The translations under genes and the position numbers were made by a program. Under the pieces are notes generated by a model, which was not told where the DNA came from, did not search any database, and saw nothing but the letters and a program-made list of their open reading frames with translations. DNA of 64,000 bases from Roseiarcus sp963823165 (lineage in GTDB: Bacteria > Pseudomonadota > Alphaproteobacteria > Rhizobiales > Beijerinckiaceae): the NCBI GenBank assembly GCA_963823165.1, contig CAWGKV010000002.1:183035-247034 (forward strand). The letters are read 5' to 3'. Below are positions 1 through 8,208 of the stretch, piece by piece (positions within the stretch are counted from its first letter, which is position 1; each line of letters opens with the position of its first letter).

Positions 1-831
1 GCCGCGCTCCGCCCGCCTCGCCGCGAGCGCTTCGCCGGCGGCTCGCAACGAGCGCATGCCGTCGACCGCAATCGCCGCCGCCGACGCGCCGCGGAACTGA
101 TCGTTGAAGATTTCCAGCGACAGCGGCCCGCGGTAGCCGGCGCGCGTCGCGGCGTCGAGGAAATCGACGATCGGAAAGTCGCCCTGCCCGGGGTAGCAGC
201 GGTAATGCCGGCTCAGCGACAGCGGGTCCATGACCAGCGCCGGCGCGTCAGCCACCTGGACGAGCGCGATGCGGTCGGCCGGCAGCGCCGCGATCGGCTC
301 GATCGGATTGCCGCGTGCGCAGATGTGAAAGCTGTCGAGCACGATGCCGAGGTTGTCGCGATCGGCGGCGCACACGATCTCCCATGCGGCCGTCCAGTCT
401 TTCACGAACCGGCCCCAACTCAGCGCCTCGTAGCCGATGCGCATGCCGTTCTGCCGGGCAAGATCGGCGAGCTCCGCCAGGTCGGCCGCGGCTCGCGCCG
501 GATCGTCGATCGCTTCCGGCGAGACATTGGAGCAGAGGCATAGGAGTCTGACGCCGAGCTCGTGCATGAGTTCGAGCTTGCGCGCCGCCCGCTCGAAATT
601 GCGTCCCCGGATCGGCTCGGGCATCGCCTCGAAGTCGCGCAACGGCTGGAGGGCGACGATTTCGATCCCGAGGTCGGCCGCCATGCGCCGCACGTCCCTC
701 GGCTTTCCGTTGAAGAAGGTCAGATCGTTCTCGAACAGCTCGAGAGCGCGGAAGCCCGCCTTGGCCGCCGCCGCGAGCTTGCCCTCCAGTGCGCCGCCCA
801 TGCAGACCGAGGCGATCGACCACCTGAGCAT
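1..831 (-). CDS. 3-dehydroshikimate dehydratase-like TIM-barrel protein (partial, C-terminus off window)
   Basis: This is a sugar-phosphate-isomerase/AP-endonuclease-2 type TIM barrel that reads open to the left edge of the window. It starts at ATG 831 behind a GGAGG at 836-840. The segment VLDSFHICARG, the block VQVADAP, and SRHYRCYPGQGDF match the bacterial dehydroshikimate dehydratase (QuiC-type) family, which makes protocatechuate from 3-dehydroshikimate. In that family the barrel is often fused to a 4-hydroxyphenylpyruvate-dioxygenase-like domain; that part would lie outside the window. It follows ligJ on the same strand about 40 bases downstream, so a joint role in feeding and degrading protocatechuate is likely. 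A generic sugar isomerase remains possible. Confidence 0.75.
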   Translation of the reverse strand, partial: MLRWSIASVCMGGALEGKLAAAAKAGFRALELFENDLTFFNGKPRDVRRMAADLGIEIVALQPLRDFEAMPEPIRGRNFERAARKLELMHELGVRLLCLCSNVSPEAIDDPARAAADLAELADLARQNGMRIGYEALSWGRFVKDWTAAWEIVCAADRDNLGIVLDSFHICARGNPIEPIAALPADRIALVQVADAPALVMDPLSLSRHYRCYPGQGDFPIVDFLDAATRAGYRGPLSLEIFNDQFRGASAAAIAVDGMRSLRAAGEALAARRAERG

Positions 832-871
832 AAGACCTCCCGTATTCTACCTGCGCCTTCCGGTGCAGATC

Positions 872-1900
872 CTATCGGCCCTTCGCTTTCAGCGCCGCGT
901 CGAGACGCGGATAGACTTTTCGCGCGTTGGCTTCGTAGACCTTGTGGCGCTCCTCGCCGGTGAGGTTCAGCGTCGCCTCGATGTAGCGCTTGGTGTCGTC
1001 GTAATGATGTCCCGTCTCGGGATCGATGCCGCGCACCGCGCCGATCATCTCGCTGGCGAACAGGATGTTGTCGACCGGGATCACCCGGGTCAGAAGGTCG
1101 ACGCCCGGCTGGTGGTAGACGCAGGTGTCGAAGAAGACGTTGTTGAGCAGATGATCCTTGAGGAGCGGCTTCTTCAGCTCCTGCGCCAGACCGCGGTAAC
1201 GGCCCCAATGATAGGGCGCAGCCCCGCCGCCATGCGGAACGATGAAGCGCAGCGTGGGGAAATCCTTGAACAGGTCGCCCTGGATGAACTGCATCACTGC
1301 GGTCGTGTCGGCGTTGATGTAGTGGGCGCCGGTGGTGTGGAAGCAGGGGTTGCAGCTCGTCGAGACGTGCACCATCGCCGGGATGTCGTATTCGACCATC
1401 TTCTCGTAGATCGGATACCAGTGACGGTCGGTCAGCGGCGGGCTCGTCCAGTGACCGCCCGATGGGTCCGGGTTGAGGTTGATGCCGACGAAGCCGAAAT
1501 CTTTCACGCAGCGCTCGAGCTCCGGGATGCAGGTTTTCGGATCGACGCCCGGGCTCTGCGGCAGCATCGCCGCGCCGATGAAACTGTCGGGGAAGAGCTT
1601 CGACACCCGCCAGCAGAGCTCGTTGCAGATCGAGGCCCAGGTCGAGCTTATGGAAAAGTCGCCGATGTGATGGGCCATGAAGCTCGCGCGCGGCGAAAAG
1701 ATCGTGAGATCCGCGCCGCGCTCCTTCATCAGCTTGAGCTGGTTCGCCTCGATCAACTCGCGCAGTTCGTCGTCGCCGATCTTGAGGTCGGCGACCTTGG
1801 GCATGACGGACGGGTCCTTGATGCCGGCGATCTGCTGGTTGCGCCAAGCCTCGAGCGCCTTAGGAGCGGTCGTGTAATGGCCGTGGCAGTCGATGATCAT
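872..1900 (-). CDS. ligJ: 4-oxalomesaconate hydratase (LigJ)
   Basis: An amidohydrolase-2 family protein of 342 residues that hydrates 4-oxalomesaconate to 4-carboxy-4-hydroxy-2-oxoadipate in the protocatechuate 4,5-cleavage pathway. The protein opens MIIDCHGHY, giving His6 and His8; His178 (in PAMVHVS), His223 (in VPHGGG) and Glu284 (in FASEMIGAVRG) supply the other metal ligands expected for LigJ. Length and the C-terminal NILFASEM block fit LigJ closely. The start is taken at ATG 1900 because the family begins at MIIDCHGHY; 16 open codons upstream lie in a repeat-like spacer. It sits between a dehydroshikimate dehydratase gene and a binding-protein gene on the same strand, probably one transcription unit. 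Confidence 0.92.
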   Translation of the reverse strand: MIIDCHGHYTTAPKALEAWRNQQIAGIKDPSVMPKVADLKIGDDELRELIEANQLKLMKERGADLTIFSPRASFMAHHIGDFSISSTWASICNELCWRVSKLFPDSFIGAAMLPQSPGVDPKTCIPELERCVKDFGFVGINLNPDPSGGHWTSPPLTDRHWYPIYEKMVEYDIPAMVHVSTSCNPCFHTTGAHYINADTTAVMQFIQGDLFKDFPTLRFIVPHGGGAAPYHWGRYRGLAQELKKPLLKDHLLNNVFFDTCVYHQPGVDLLTRVIPVDNILFASEMIGAVRGIDPETGHHYDDTKRYIEATLNLTGEERHKVYEANARKVYPRLDAALKAKGR

Positions 1901-1917
1901 GCAGGCGCTCCCACTGG

Positions 1918-2040
1918 TGTCATCCCCGCGAAAGGGGGGATCCAGCAATCATAGGACCAAAAAGTCGGACCTCGTTATGCCGACGCCAGACGGACCGGCG
2001 TCGTGGCTGCCGTCTGGACCCCGGCTTTCCCGGGGATGGT
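1918..2040. repeat. Palindromic intergenic repeat, GTCATCCCCG type, copy 1
   Basis: The spacer between ligJ and the upstream binding-protein gene starts TGTCATCCCCGCGAAAG and ends with CTGGACCCCGGCTTTC followed by CCGGGGATGG, an imperfect inverted repeat of about 120 bases. A related shorter copy lies at 3739-3804. Such GTCATCCCCG/CGGGGATGAC spacers are common dispersed elements in alphaproteobacteria. Confidence 0.6.
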
Positions 2041-2055
2041 GAAAACCTGGGTGCC

Positions 2056-2778
2056 TCATGGGTTCCCTTCCTCGACAGAGGCCGGCTCCATGCCGTGGCG
2101 TCTCTTCACCTCGGCGGTCCCGGCGGACGCCAAATAGGCGACGAGCGCGCGCGCGGCTTCTGGCTGATGAGACGTGCCCGACACGCCGGCCGAGAACACG
2201 GTCACGGCCTGAATCTCCTGCGGCAGGCAGCCGACGACCTCGACGCCGGGCTGGCCGATCAGTTCGCTCAATTGCTGAAAGCCGAGATCGGCGTCGCCGC
2301 GCGCGACCAGACTGGCCACCGGCACGCCTGGAGGAGCAATCAGGGCCCGCCCCAGTACGGATTCGGCAAAGCCCCATTTCTCGCACAAGGCTTTCAGGTG
2401 ATCGCCGCTCGGACCGGTGGAGTAGCAAACTCTTCTCGCTTCAAGCATCGCCCGCCTGACGGCCTGCTCGCTGTCGACGGCGGGCCGCGGCGCGCCGGCG
2501 GGGACCGCAATGGCGATTTCCGATCGGGCGAAATCCATGATCGTCCCTTCGGCGATATGGCCTTCAGCCTCCAAACTCCGCATGACTTTCGAGGCCAGCG
2601 CGACGAAGTCCGCCGGTTCGCCGGCCCGCGCCCGTTTCGCCGCCTCGACGCCGCCCATCGATCTCATCTCGACCCGCACCCCGTGTCGCAGTTCGTAATC
2701 CTGGGCCAGATCGGCCAGGATTCGCCGAGTCGCCATCGACGACAGGCCGATGATCGCCGTCCGGGAGGCGCTGGTCAT
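2056..2778 (-). CDS. Molybdate-type (SBP_bac_11) substrate-binding protein without signal peptide
   Basis: A 240-residue protein of the bacterial extracellular solute-binding family 11 (ModA-like) fold. Recognisable blocks are IGLSSMATRRILADL at the N-terminus, ARAGEPADFVALAS, CYSTGPSGDHL, and the terminal ALVAYLASAGTAEVKRRHGME. Members of the family are usually exported, but this one starts directly with the domain and shows no signal peptide or lipobox, so it probably stays in the cytoplasm. The ATG at 2778 has GGAGGA about ten bases upstream. It is the first gene of the ligJ/dehydroshikimate-dehydratase strand, which suggests it senses or handles an aromatic-pathway acid rather than molybdate. 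The ligand cannot be read from the sequence. Confidence 0.7.
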   Translation of the reverse strand: MTSASRTAIIGLSSMATRRILADLAQDYELRHGVRVEMRSMGGVEAAKRARAGEPADFVALASKVMRSLEAEGHIAEGTIMDFARSEIAIAVPAGAPRPAVDSEQAVRRAMLEARRVCYSTGPSGDHLKALCEKWGFAESVLGRALIAPPGVPVASLVARGDADLGFQQLSELIGQPGVEVVGCLPQEIQAVTVFSAGVSGTSHQPEAARALVAYLASAGTAEVKRRHGMEPASVEEGNP

Positions 2779-3098
2779 GAGGCGCGTATCCTCCTCCGCC
2801 GGATGAAGGCCCGGAAAACCGCGCAGAGGTCGCCCTCGACGCTCAGCATGATATTAGCTCAGGCCTCTGTCGCCGCAACAGCACGAGCCCCGAGCGGCAA
2901 CGAGTTCGGGAGCTCAAGCCCCGGGCGCCGAATCTGCTCGAGTTTCCGCGGCGAAGTGGCACGCGGGAAATGGGACGCCGCGAGCGTGGCGGCAGAGGAC
3001 CCATTGAGGACCCATATAGTTGCGTTGACTTTGACGGCGCGATCGACGCAGTCTCGAAGGCCGGGCCGCAGGCGCGGGTCGACCGGGGGAAACCAGCC
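2779..3098. other. Divergent intergenic region
   Basis: About 320 bases between the minus-strand binding-protein gene and the plus-strand 3099 gene. It holds the two start regions and a short direct repeat GGACCCAT at 2997-3014 followed by an AT-richer stretch (ATATAG, then TTGACTTTGAC near 3025). Open frames across it have no recognisable product. No RNA gene was seen. Confidence 0.4.
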
Positions 3099-3389
3099 AT
3101 GCGAATGATGTTGCAAGTTCAAATCGATGCGGTGGACGGAAGCGAAGCGTTGGAGTCCGGCGACATGCAGAATGCGATCCGCGCCTTCAGCGAAAAATTC
3201 AAGCCGGAGGCGACTTACTTCACTATTTATGACGGCATGCGGACGGCATTCTTTGTTTTCGACATGAAGGATTCGAGCCAGATGCCGGCGATCGGCGAGG
3301 AATTCTTCGCCCTCGGCGCGGATGTTCACTTGACGCCAGCCATGACCGCGGACGATCTCACGAAAGGCCTGGAGGTCGCCGGTCTCTGA
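3099..3389 (+). CDS. Small conserved protein, DUF3303-like
   Basis: A 96-residue cytoplasmic protein beginning MRMMLQVQIDAVDGSEALES. It looks like a small dimeric alpha/beta (ferredoxin-like) protein, with YFTIYDGMRTAFFVFDM as a beta hairpin core and a polar end. The start at ATG 3099 is preferred because a purine-rich site (GGGGGAAA) sits about eight bases before it, and the open frame upstream is low-quality sequence. It stands alone between the divergent binding-protein gene and a 440-base gap. I recall similar short proteins as uncharacterised; no function is proposed. Confidence 0.65.
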   Translation: MRMMLQVQIDAVDGSEALESGDMQNAIRAFSEKFKPEATYFTIYDGMRTAFFVFDMKDSSQMPAIGEEFFALGADVHLTPAMTADDLTKGLEVAGL

Positions 3390-3830
3390 TCCGCCCGGCC
3401 GAACCATTCCCTCCCCTTGCGCACCTTGCCTATTTCGACTTTGCCGGCCACGCTGCGGCTGTCGACGTTCGCGACGGCTGGAGCCCGATGCAGGGCGCCG
3501 TGACGAACAACGTCCACGGGACCGTTGGGGAGCGCGGCGGCTCGATGGCGGTGCGCGATCTGCTGCCGCTATGTCGATGAAAGCCGGTTTGCCGAGCTGC
3601 CGCCGCCCGAGGAGCGCGAGCCCGGGATGCTCGACCTGACCGTCGCCGAGGCGCGACCGAACAGCCGGCCTCCTGCCAGATCAATACCCCGCCGACGATC
3701 GGCGGCAGGAAGCGCCCCGCGCGCGACTGCAGATCCTTTGTCACCCACGCGAAAGCGCGGGTCCAGAAGCTGCTGCGCTGAAGCCGCTTTTCGCGGGGAT
3801 GACAGACCAAACCGCCAGGAGGCCAGCCGC
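3390..3830. other. Intergenic region with no clear gene
   Basis: About 440 bases between the small 3099 gene and the dehydrogenase gene. Frames are open over parts of it, for example 3416-3580, but none has a convincing start, ribosome site or family pattern. The right end carries a palindromic repeat (3739-3804) and then the AGGAGG ribosome site of the next gene. Confidence 0.4.
3739..3804. repeat. Palindromic intergenic repeat, GTCATCCCCG type, copy 2
   Basis: TGTCACCCACGCGAAAGCGC followed by GGGTCCAG at the left and CGCGGGGATGACA at the right form an imperfect inverted repeat of 66 bases. It belongs with the longer copy at 1918-2040, since both share GTCAnCC, CGCGAAAG and the GGATGACA-type end. 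Confidence 0.55.
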
Positions 3831-4754
3831 ATGCAGCCAACGATCGCCGCCGGGGCCATCGCCTTCATCGGCTTCGGCGAGGCGGCGCGCGCTTTTCTCG
3901 ACGGATGGCGCACCGTTCCGGGTTTTGCCGCGCGCGTCTCGGCCTACGACATCAAGACCGACTCGCCCGACCCGAAGATGCGCGCGGCGAAGCGCGCCGA
4001 CTATGCCGCGGCCAATGTGATCGGCGCCTCGACCGCGCCCGAGGCGGTCGCCGGCGCGGCGGCGATCTTCTCGGTCGTCACTGCCGACCAGGCGCACGAG
4101 GCGGCGATCGCCGCGCTGCCGGGCGTCGCGGAAAGCGCGTTCTTCTTCGACTGCAATTCCTGCGCCCCACAAACCAAGGAGCGCACGGCGAAGGAGGTGG
4201 ACGCCGCGGGCGGGCGCTATGTCGACGCCGCGGTGATGGCGCCGGTCCATCCACGCCTGCACCGCACGCCGCTTCTCATCAGCGGCCCGCACGCAAAAGA
4301 CGCCGCGCCCGTGCTCGCGGCTCTCGGCATGGTTTTCGAGATCTACGATGGGCCGGTGGGATCGTCGTCGGCGATCAAGATGATCCGCTCGATCATGATG
4401 AAGGGGCTCGAGGCGCTGGTGTGCGAATGCGTCCTCGCGGGGGTGAAGGCCGGCGTCATCGAGACGGTGCTCGATTCGCTCGACGACACGTTTCCGACCT
4501 TCGACTGGCGGCAGCGCTCGGCCTACATGCTCGAGCGCGTCATGACGCATGGCGTCCGGCGCGCGGCGGAAATGCGCGAGGTGGCGATGACCGTCGATCT
4601 CCTCGGCCTTGACTCCGCCATGTCGCGCGCCTCGGTCTTCTGGCTGCAGGCGGTCGGTGATCTCGGCCTGCGCTCGAGCTCGGAAGAGGCCGCGGATTAC
4701 CGGGCGCTGGCGGAGCGGATTCTCGAGCGTCTCGACGAGAAGGGCGGTCGATAG
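3831..4754 (+). CDS. NAD(P)-dependent dehydrogenase of the 6-phosphogluconate-dehydrogenase-like/DUF1932 family
   Basis: A 307-residue beta-hydroxyacid-dehydrogenase-type oxidoreductase. The N-terminal Rossmann fold shows AFIGFGEAAR at residues 11-20; the C-terminal half is the helical DUF1932 domain with the conserved lysine in SAIKMIRSIMMKGLEAL near residue 183. The start at ATG 3831 follows an AGGAGG-like site at 3815-3824; the long open frame upstream runs through a repeat and is rejected. Proteins of this type occur near protocatechuate 4,5-cleavage genes, and ligJ lies 2 kb away on the other strand, so a step on a carboxylated hydroxy acid is plausible. The exact substrate is unknown. 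Confidence 0.8.
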   Translation: MQPTIAAGAIAFIGFGEAARAFLDGWRTVPGFAARVSAYDIKTDSPDPKMRAAKRADYAAANVIGASTAPEAVAGAAAIFSVVTADQAHEAAIAALPGVAESAFFFDCNSCAPQTKERTAKEVDAAGGRYVDAAVMAPVHPRLHRTPLLISGPHAKDAAPVLAALGMVFEIYDGPVGSSSAIKMIRSIMMKGLEALVCECVLAGVKAGVIETVLDSLDDTFPTFDWRQRSAYMLERVMTHGVRRAAEMREVAMTVDLLGLDSAMSRASVFWLQAVGDLGLRSSSEEAADYRALAERILERLDEKGGR

Positions 4755-4822
4755 CAGACTCCTGCCCGTGGAGTCCCGGCTGGCCGCTCCGCCCGCCGAG
4801 AACTCCTGAGACGGGCCTTCCC

Positions 4823-6466
4823 TCAGTAGTTTTTGAACTCCTTCGGCGTGCCGTCGATCTTGGTGATCGTGATGTCAAAATTCTCCTGGTAGGAGAACAT
4901 CAGATCGAAGAGGTAGTCGATCGCCACCTGCTCACCAAGCAATATCGAGTAGTCCGTGTCGCTCCGCCAGTGGATGCCGGCGTGGACCCCGTGGCCGAAC
5001 GAAACGTTGTGGGCCAGCTTGTGCAATTCGCCGTTTACCGTCAGCGGTCCAGGCCCATTGTACCGCATGAGCGAGAGACCGTCGTTCGACGGAACGACAC
5101 GATAAGTGAAGGGCGCGTCGCCGTTCAGGAAGAACTTGAGGACGGTGATGCACGCTCCTGCGACCGTGCCGTGGCCTGTCGGGTACGCCGGATGCGTCGG
5201 CGACCCCTCGGGGAACGCCTGGGAAAGCAGATAGCTACCATGGCGCGCATGGCTCTGCTTCAGCGCTTCCGAATTCAGCACGATGTCGATATGCGCGAGC
5301 TTCGCCTTGTCCGCCGCGCTCAGCTGGTTATCTTTCCACAGTTGCACCACGCCGCCGCCCGCCTCGGGCCGATGCCGCAGATGCACCTGCCATTTCTGGT
5401 ACCAGACCGCGTTGATTGCCGCGCGCGCCACCGCGGCGAGCGTAGCCGAAATATCGGGGCCGCCAAAAGTGCCGAACGGCTTGTCGTTCGCGTAGGTCAG
5501 GTACGGATTGCCGGGATTTGTCGGCAGACCGACAGTATTGGCCACGAGATAAGCGATCAGGTAGGCTTGGTAGAGTTCGTCGACCTCGGTGTATGCGGCG
5601 CAGTCCCGCCCGCAGCGAATGTAGCGCTTCGTGGCGTCGAGCACCGCAACGCTCGTCGGCGCGGCGCCGTTCTGGATATTGAACCATTCGGAGGGCGTGG
5701 TCATGAAGTCCTGGCCCGGGGCATATGTTGTGATCTGCTGGTCGATCGCCAGCCGTCCGAGGGCGGTCGGGATCAGGCAGAACTGAGACAGGTACGGGCC
5801 GACCGCCTCGCCCTGGAAATACTGCGCCTTCGCCGGATCGTTGAAACCTCCACGGAACAAGAGTTGCGGCGTCACCTCTTTAGTCGGGCTGAGTGGGCCC
5901 TTGTATTTGCCAGGATGCGCCGCCGCGAGCGCGGTCAGTTCCATGGCGGCGGCCTTCGCCTTCGGGTTGTTCGGGTAGTCCTCGAAAGGCACGTCGCGCA
6001 ACAGCGACGCCCAGTAAAGTTCGACAAGTTCGATGGCGTATTCCTCGGAGAAAAGGGCCGGGGCCGCTGGGACGAAAGGCGCTCCGAAGGTTTGCGAGTC
6101 ATGGCCAACGTTCTGCCAGGCGAACGCGGCCCGAGGACCATTGAGCTTGGCCGTTCCGCCGCGCACGATGCTCGGATTCTCGAAATCGCCGATTTGGACG
6201 GCTCCGGTTTGGACTCCGCATGCCTGCAGGAACGCTTTGAACGACGCGGGGTCGGCGATGCCCGGTGCGGCTTGCTTCAACCCTTTGCTATACGTGCCCA
6301 AGCCGTCCGGGAAATTCGTCAGATCGTCGTTGACCGGGTGAGGGATTGTGCTTGCCGCCACCGCGTCGTCAGTTGCGGTGCCGAAGCGAAGCAGAAACGC
6401 AAGCTTGCCACGCGGATCGGCAACGGGAAAGGCGCCGGGTTGTGGGAGGCTGCTCAAATCTGACAT
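4823..6466 (-). CDS. Vanadium-dependent haloperoxidase (PAP2-like fold)
   Basis: A 547-residue protein of the vanadium haloperoxidase family, which oxidises halides with hydrogen peroxide. The vanadate-pocket motifs are in order: KWQVHLRHRP (Lys and Arg, near residue 355), PAYPTGHGTVAGA (the P-S/T-G-H motif, near 428), and GIHWRSD carrying the axial histidine (near 494). The arginine expected six residues before that histidine is absent; the sequence there reads FGHGVHAGIHW. No signal peptide is visible. It starts at ATG 6466 behind GGAGAG. It is a single gene divergent from the Liv operon, with a CRP-like palindrome at 6562-6577 in its upstream region. Haloperoxidase versus phosphatase activity cannot be settled from sequence. 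Confidence 0.85.
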   Translation of the reverse strand: MSDLSSLPQPGAFPVADPRGKLAFLLRFGTATDDAVAASTIPHPVNDDLTNFPDGLGTYSKGLKQAAPGIADPASFKAFLQACGVQTGAVQIGDFENPSIVRGGTAKLNGPRAAFAWQNVGHDSQTFGAPFVPAAPALFSEEYAIELVELYWASLLRDVPFEDYPNNPKAKAAAMELTALAAAHPGKYKGPLSPTKEVTPQLLFRGGFNDPAKAQYFQGEAVGPYLSQFCLIPTALGRLAIDQQITTYAPGQDFMTTPSEWFNIQNGAAPTSVAVLDATKRYIRCGRDCAAYTEVDELYQAYLIAYLVANTVGLPTNPGNPYLTYANDKPFGTFGGPDISATLAAVARAAINAVWYQKWQVHLRHRPEAGGGVVQLWKDNQLSAADKAKLAHIDIVLNSEALKQSHARHGSYLLSQAFPEGSPTHPAYPTGHGTVAGACITVLKFFLNGDAPFTYRVVPSNDGLSLMRYNGPGPLTVNGELHKLAHNVSFGHGVHAGIHWRSDTDYSILLGEQVAIDYLFDLMFSYQENFDITITKIDGTPKEFKNY

Positions 6467-6782
6467 TGTGTTCTCTCCTTCAAGAAATCATTCCGTTGAA
6501 AAACTCGCGGCGCGAAGATCAGCGCTGCTGAGTTGCGCTACCGGGGCGGAGAGATTGCCGCAGTGATCGAGATCACAGTGCGAACGCGCTGCGCCCTGGC
6601 CAACAAATCCGTCTGTCTTCGTAAGAATCTGCTTCCGCCGCGCCTTCGTCTTTGCCCGTTGGAGGGAGTAGCGGCTTGTCTGAGCGAAAATCGTCGCGGC
6701 CTGATCGTCGCTCTTTTCCTTCTGGTTCAAAGCGATTAGCCTCCCGCCGCAATCGAGGGAGCCCGAACGGGAGGATGAGCTG
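6467..6782. other. Divergent intergenic region, haloperoxidase / livK
   Basis: About 316 bases separating the two divergent starts. It contains the CRP-like palindrome listed separately and, at the right end, the strong GGGAGGATGAGC ribosome site of the livK-like gene. I see no other gene or RNA in it. Confidence 0.4.
6562..6577. promoter_or_regulatory. CRP/FNR-type palindrome upstream of the haloperoxidase gene
   Basis: AGTGATCGAGATCACA is a near-perfect dyad (GTGATC-GA-GATCAC core). It matches the CRP half-site pattern TGTGA-N6-TCACA with one mismatch. It lies about 100 bases upstream of the minus-strand haloperoxidase start and about 205 bases upstream of the livK-like start. Which gene it controls, if any, is inference. 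Confidence 0.4.
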
Positions 6783-7961
6783 ATGGGTTCGAAAAGCTTG
6801 ATCATGGCGGCGGCCGCCCTCGGCGCCGCGCTCATCGCCGCTCCGGCGCTGGCCGACGACAATGCCGTGACGATCGGAATGATTCTGCCGATGACCGGCC
6901 CTTTTGCCTCGACCGGCAAGCAGGAGCGCGCCGCCGCCGAGCTTTACATCCAGCAGCACGGCGACACGGTCGCCGGCAAGAAAATCGCGCTCGAGGTCAA
7001 GGACGACACCGGCGCTGCGGACGTGACCAAACGCCTGGCCGAGGAGCTGGTCGGCAACGATCACGCCAAGATCCTGATGGGCTTCGGCCTGACGCCGCTC
7101 GCGCTCGCCGCAGCGCCGGTCGCGACCGCGGCGAAAGTGCCGGAGATCGTCACCGCCGCGGCCACCGCGATGATCACTGAAAAGTCGCCTTACATCGTTC
7201 GCACCTCCTTCACCCTGCCCCAGGCATCGGCGCCGATGGCCGACTGGGCGCTGAAGCACGGCATCAAGAAAGTCGTCACCATCGTCGCCGACTACGGCCC
7301 CGGCGTCGACGCCGAGAAATGGTTCAGCGACACCTTCGAGAAAGGCGGCGGCAAGGTCACGCAGAAGATCCGCGTGCCGCTGAAGAATCCGGACTTCGCC
7401 CCCTTCCTGCAGCGGGTGAAGGACGACGCGCCCGACGCCGTGTTCGTCTTCGTGCCGTCGGGCCAAGGCGCCATCTTCATGAAGGAATTCGTCGAGCGCG
7501 GCCTCGACAAGTCTGGGATCAAGCTGATCGGCACCGGCGACGTGACCGACGACGATCTTCTCGCCGATATGGGCGATTCGGCGCTCGGGGTTATCACGAC
7601 GCACCATTACTCGGCCGACCACGACTTGCCCGAGAACAAGGCGTTCGTCGCCGCCTTCGAAAAGGCCAACAACGGCATGCGGCCGAATTTCATGGCCGTC
7701 GGCGCCTATGACGGCATGGCGCTCGTCTACAAGGCGCTGGAAAAGACCAAGGGCGACGCGAGCGGCGACGCGCTGATCGCCGCGATGAAGGGCATGAGCT
7801 GGATGAGCCCGCGCGGACCCGTCTCGATCGACCCTGAGACCCGCGACATCGTGCAGAACATCTACGTCCGCAGGGTCGAGAAGAAGGACGGCGCGCTCTA
7901 CAACGTCGAGTTCGCGACGATCCCCGATGTGAAGGACCCGTATAAGGCGGCGAAGCATTGA
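6783..7961 (+). CDS. ABC transporter substrate-binding protein, branched-chain amino acid type (LivK-like)
   Basis: A 392-residue periplasmic type I binding protein. Residues 1-24 form a Sec signal peptide with cleavage after PALA, then DNAVTIGMILPMTGPFASTG starts the mature domain typical of LivK/amide-binding proteins. The two-lobed Peripla_BP_6 pattern continues through VTIVADYGPGVDAEKWF and VGAYDGMALVYKALE. It is the first gene of a complete five-gene importer (substrate-binding protein, two permeases, two ATPases) on the plus strand. The ligand could be an amino acid, amide or aromatic acid; the nearby aromatic genes make the last attractive but unproven. Confidence 0.88.
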   Translation: MGSKSLIMAAAALGAALIAAPALADDNAVTIGMILPMTGPFASTGKQERAAAELYIQQHGDTVAGKKIALEVKDDTGAADVTKRLAEELVGNDHAKILMGFGLTPLALAAAPVATAAKVPEIVTAAATAMITEKSPYIVRTSFTLPQASAPMADWALKHGIKKVVTIVADYGPGVDAEKWFSDTFEKGGGKVTQKIRVPLKNPDFAPFLQRVKDDAPDAVFVFVPSGQGAIFMKEFVERGLDKSGIKLIGTGDVTDDDLLADMGDSALGVITTHHYSADHDLPENKAFVAAFEKANNGMRPNFMAVGAYDGMALVYKALEKTKGDASGDALIAAMKGMSWMSPRGPVSIDPETRDIVQNIYVRRVEKKDGALYNVEFATIPDVKDPYKAAKH

Positions 7962-8000
7962 TGCGCCATTCCCCGGTCATGCCCGGGAGGCGCCGGCGCC

Positions 8001-8190
8001 TTTCCTCCCCCGCGGAGCGGGGGAGGGGGACCGGCCGAAGGCCGGTGGAGGGGGCTCGTCGCGCCGCGGCTGACCCTAGGGATCGCGCCGGCGGTCGTGG
8101 CCGGTGCGATCGGCTCGGATCCGCGCGTCCGGGTTGCCCCCTCCACCATGCTTCGCATGGTCCCCCTCCCCCGCTGCGCGGGGGAGGAAA
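8001..8190. repeat. Palindromic GC-rich element between livK and livH
   Basis: A 190-base element bounded by perfect 13-base inverted ends, TTTCCTCCCCCGC at 8001-8013 and GCGGGGGAGGAAA at 8178-8190. Inside are further palindromes (GGCCGAAGGCC, CCATGCTTCGCATGG). It fills most of the spacer between two genes of one operon, and its right end contributes purine-rich sequence just before livH. A similar GGGGGAGG-type element lies at 22797-22937. Confidence 0.7.
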
Positions 8191-8208
8191 AGGGAGCGGC
8201 GGATTGGC

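Noticed and set aside
437..1954. A 505-codon plus-strand frame across the left end
   Set aside because: It is antisense to ligJ and the dehydratase gene, both of which have clear family residues.
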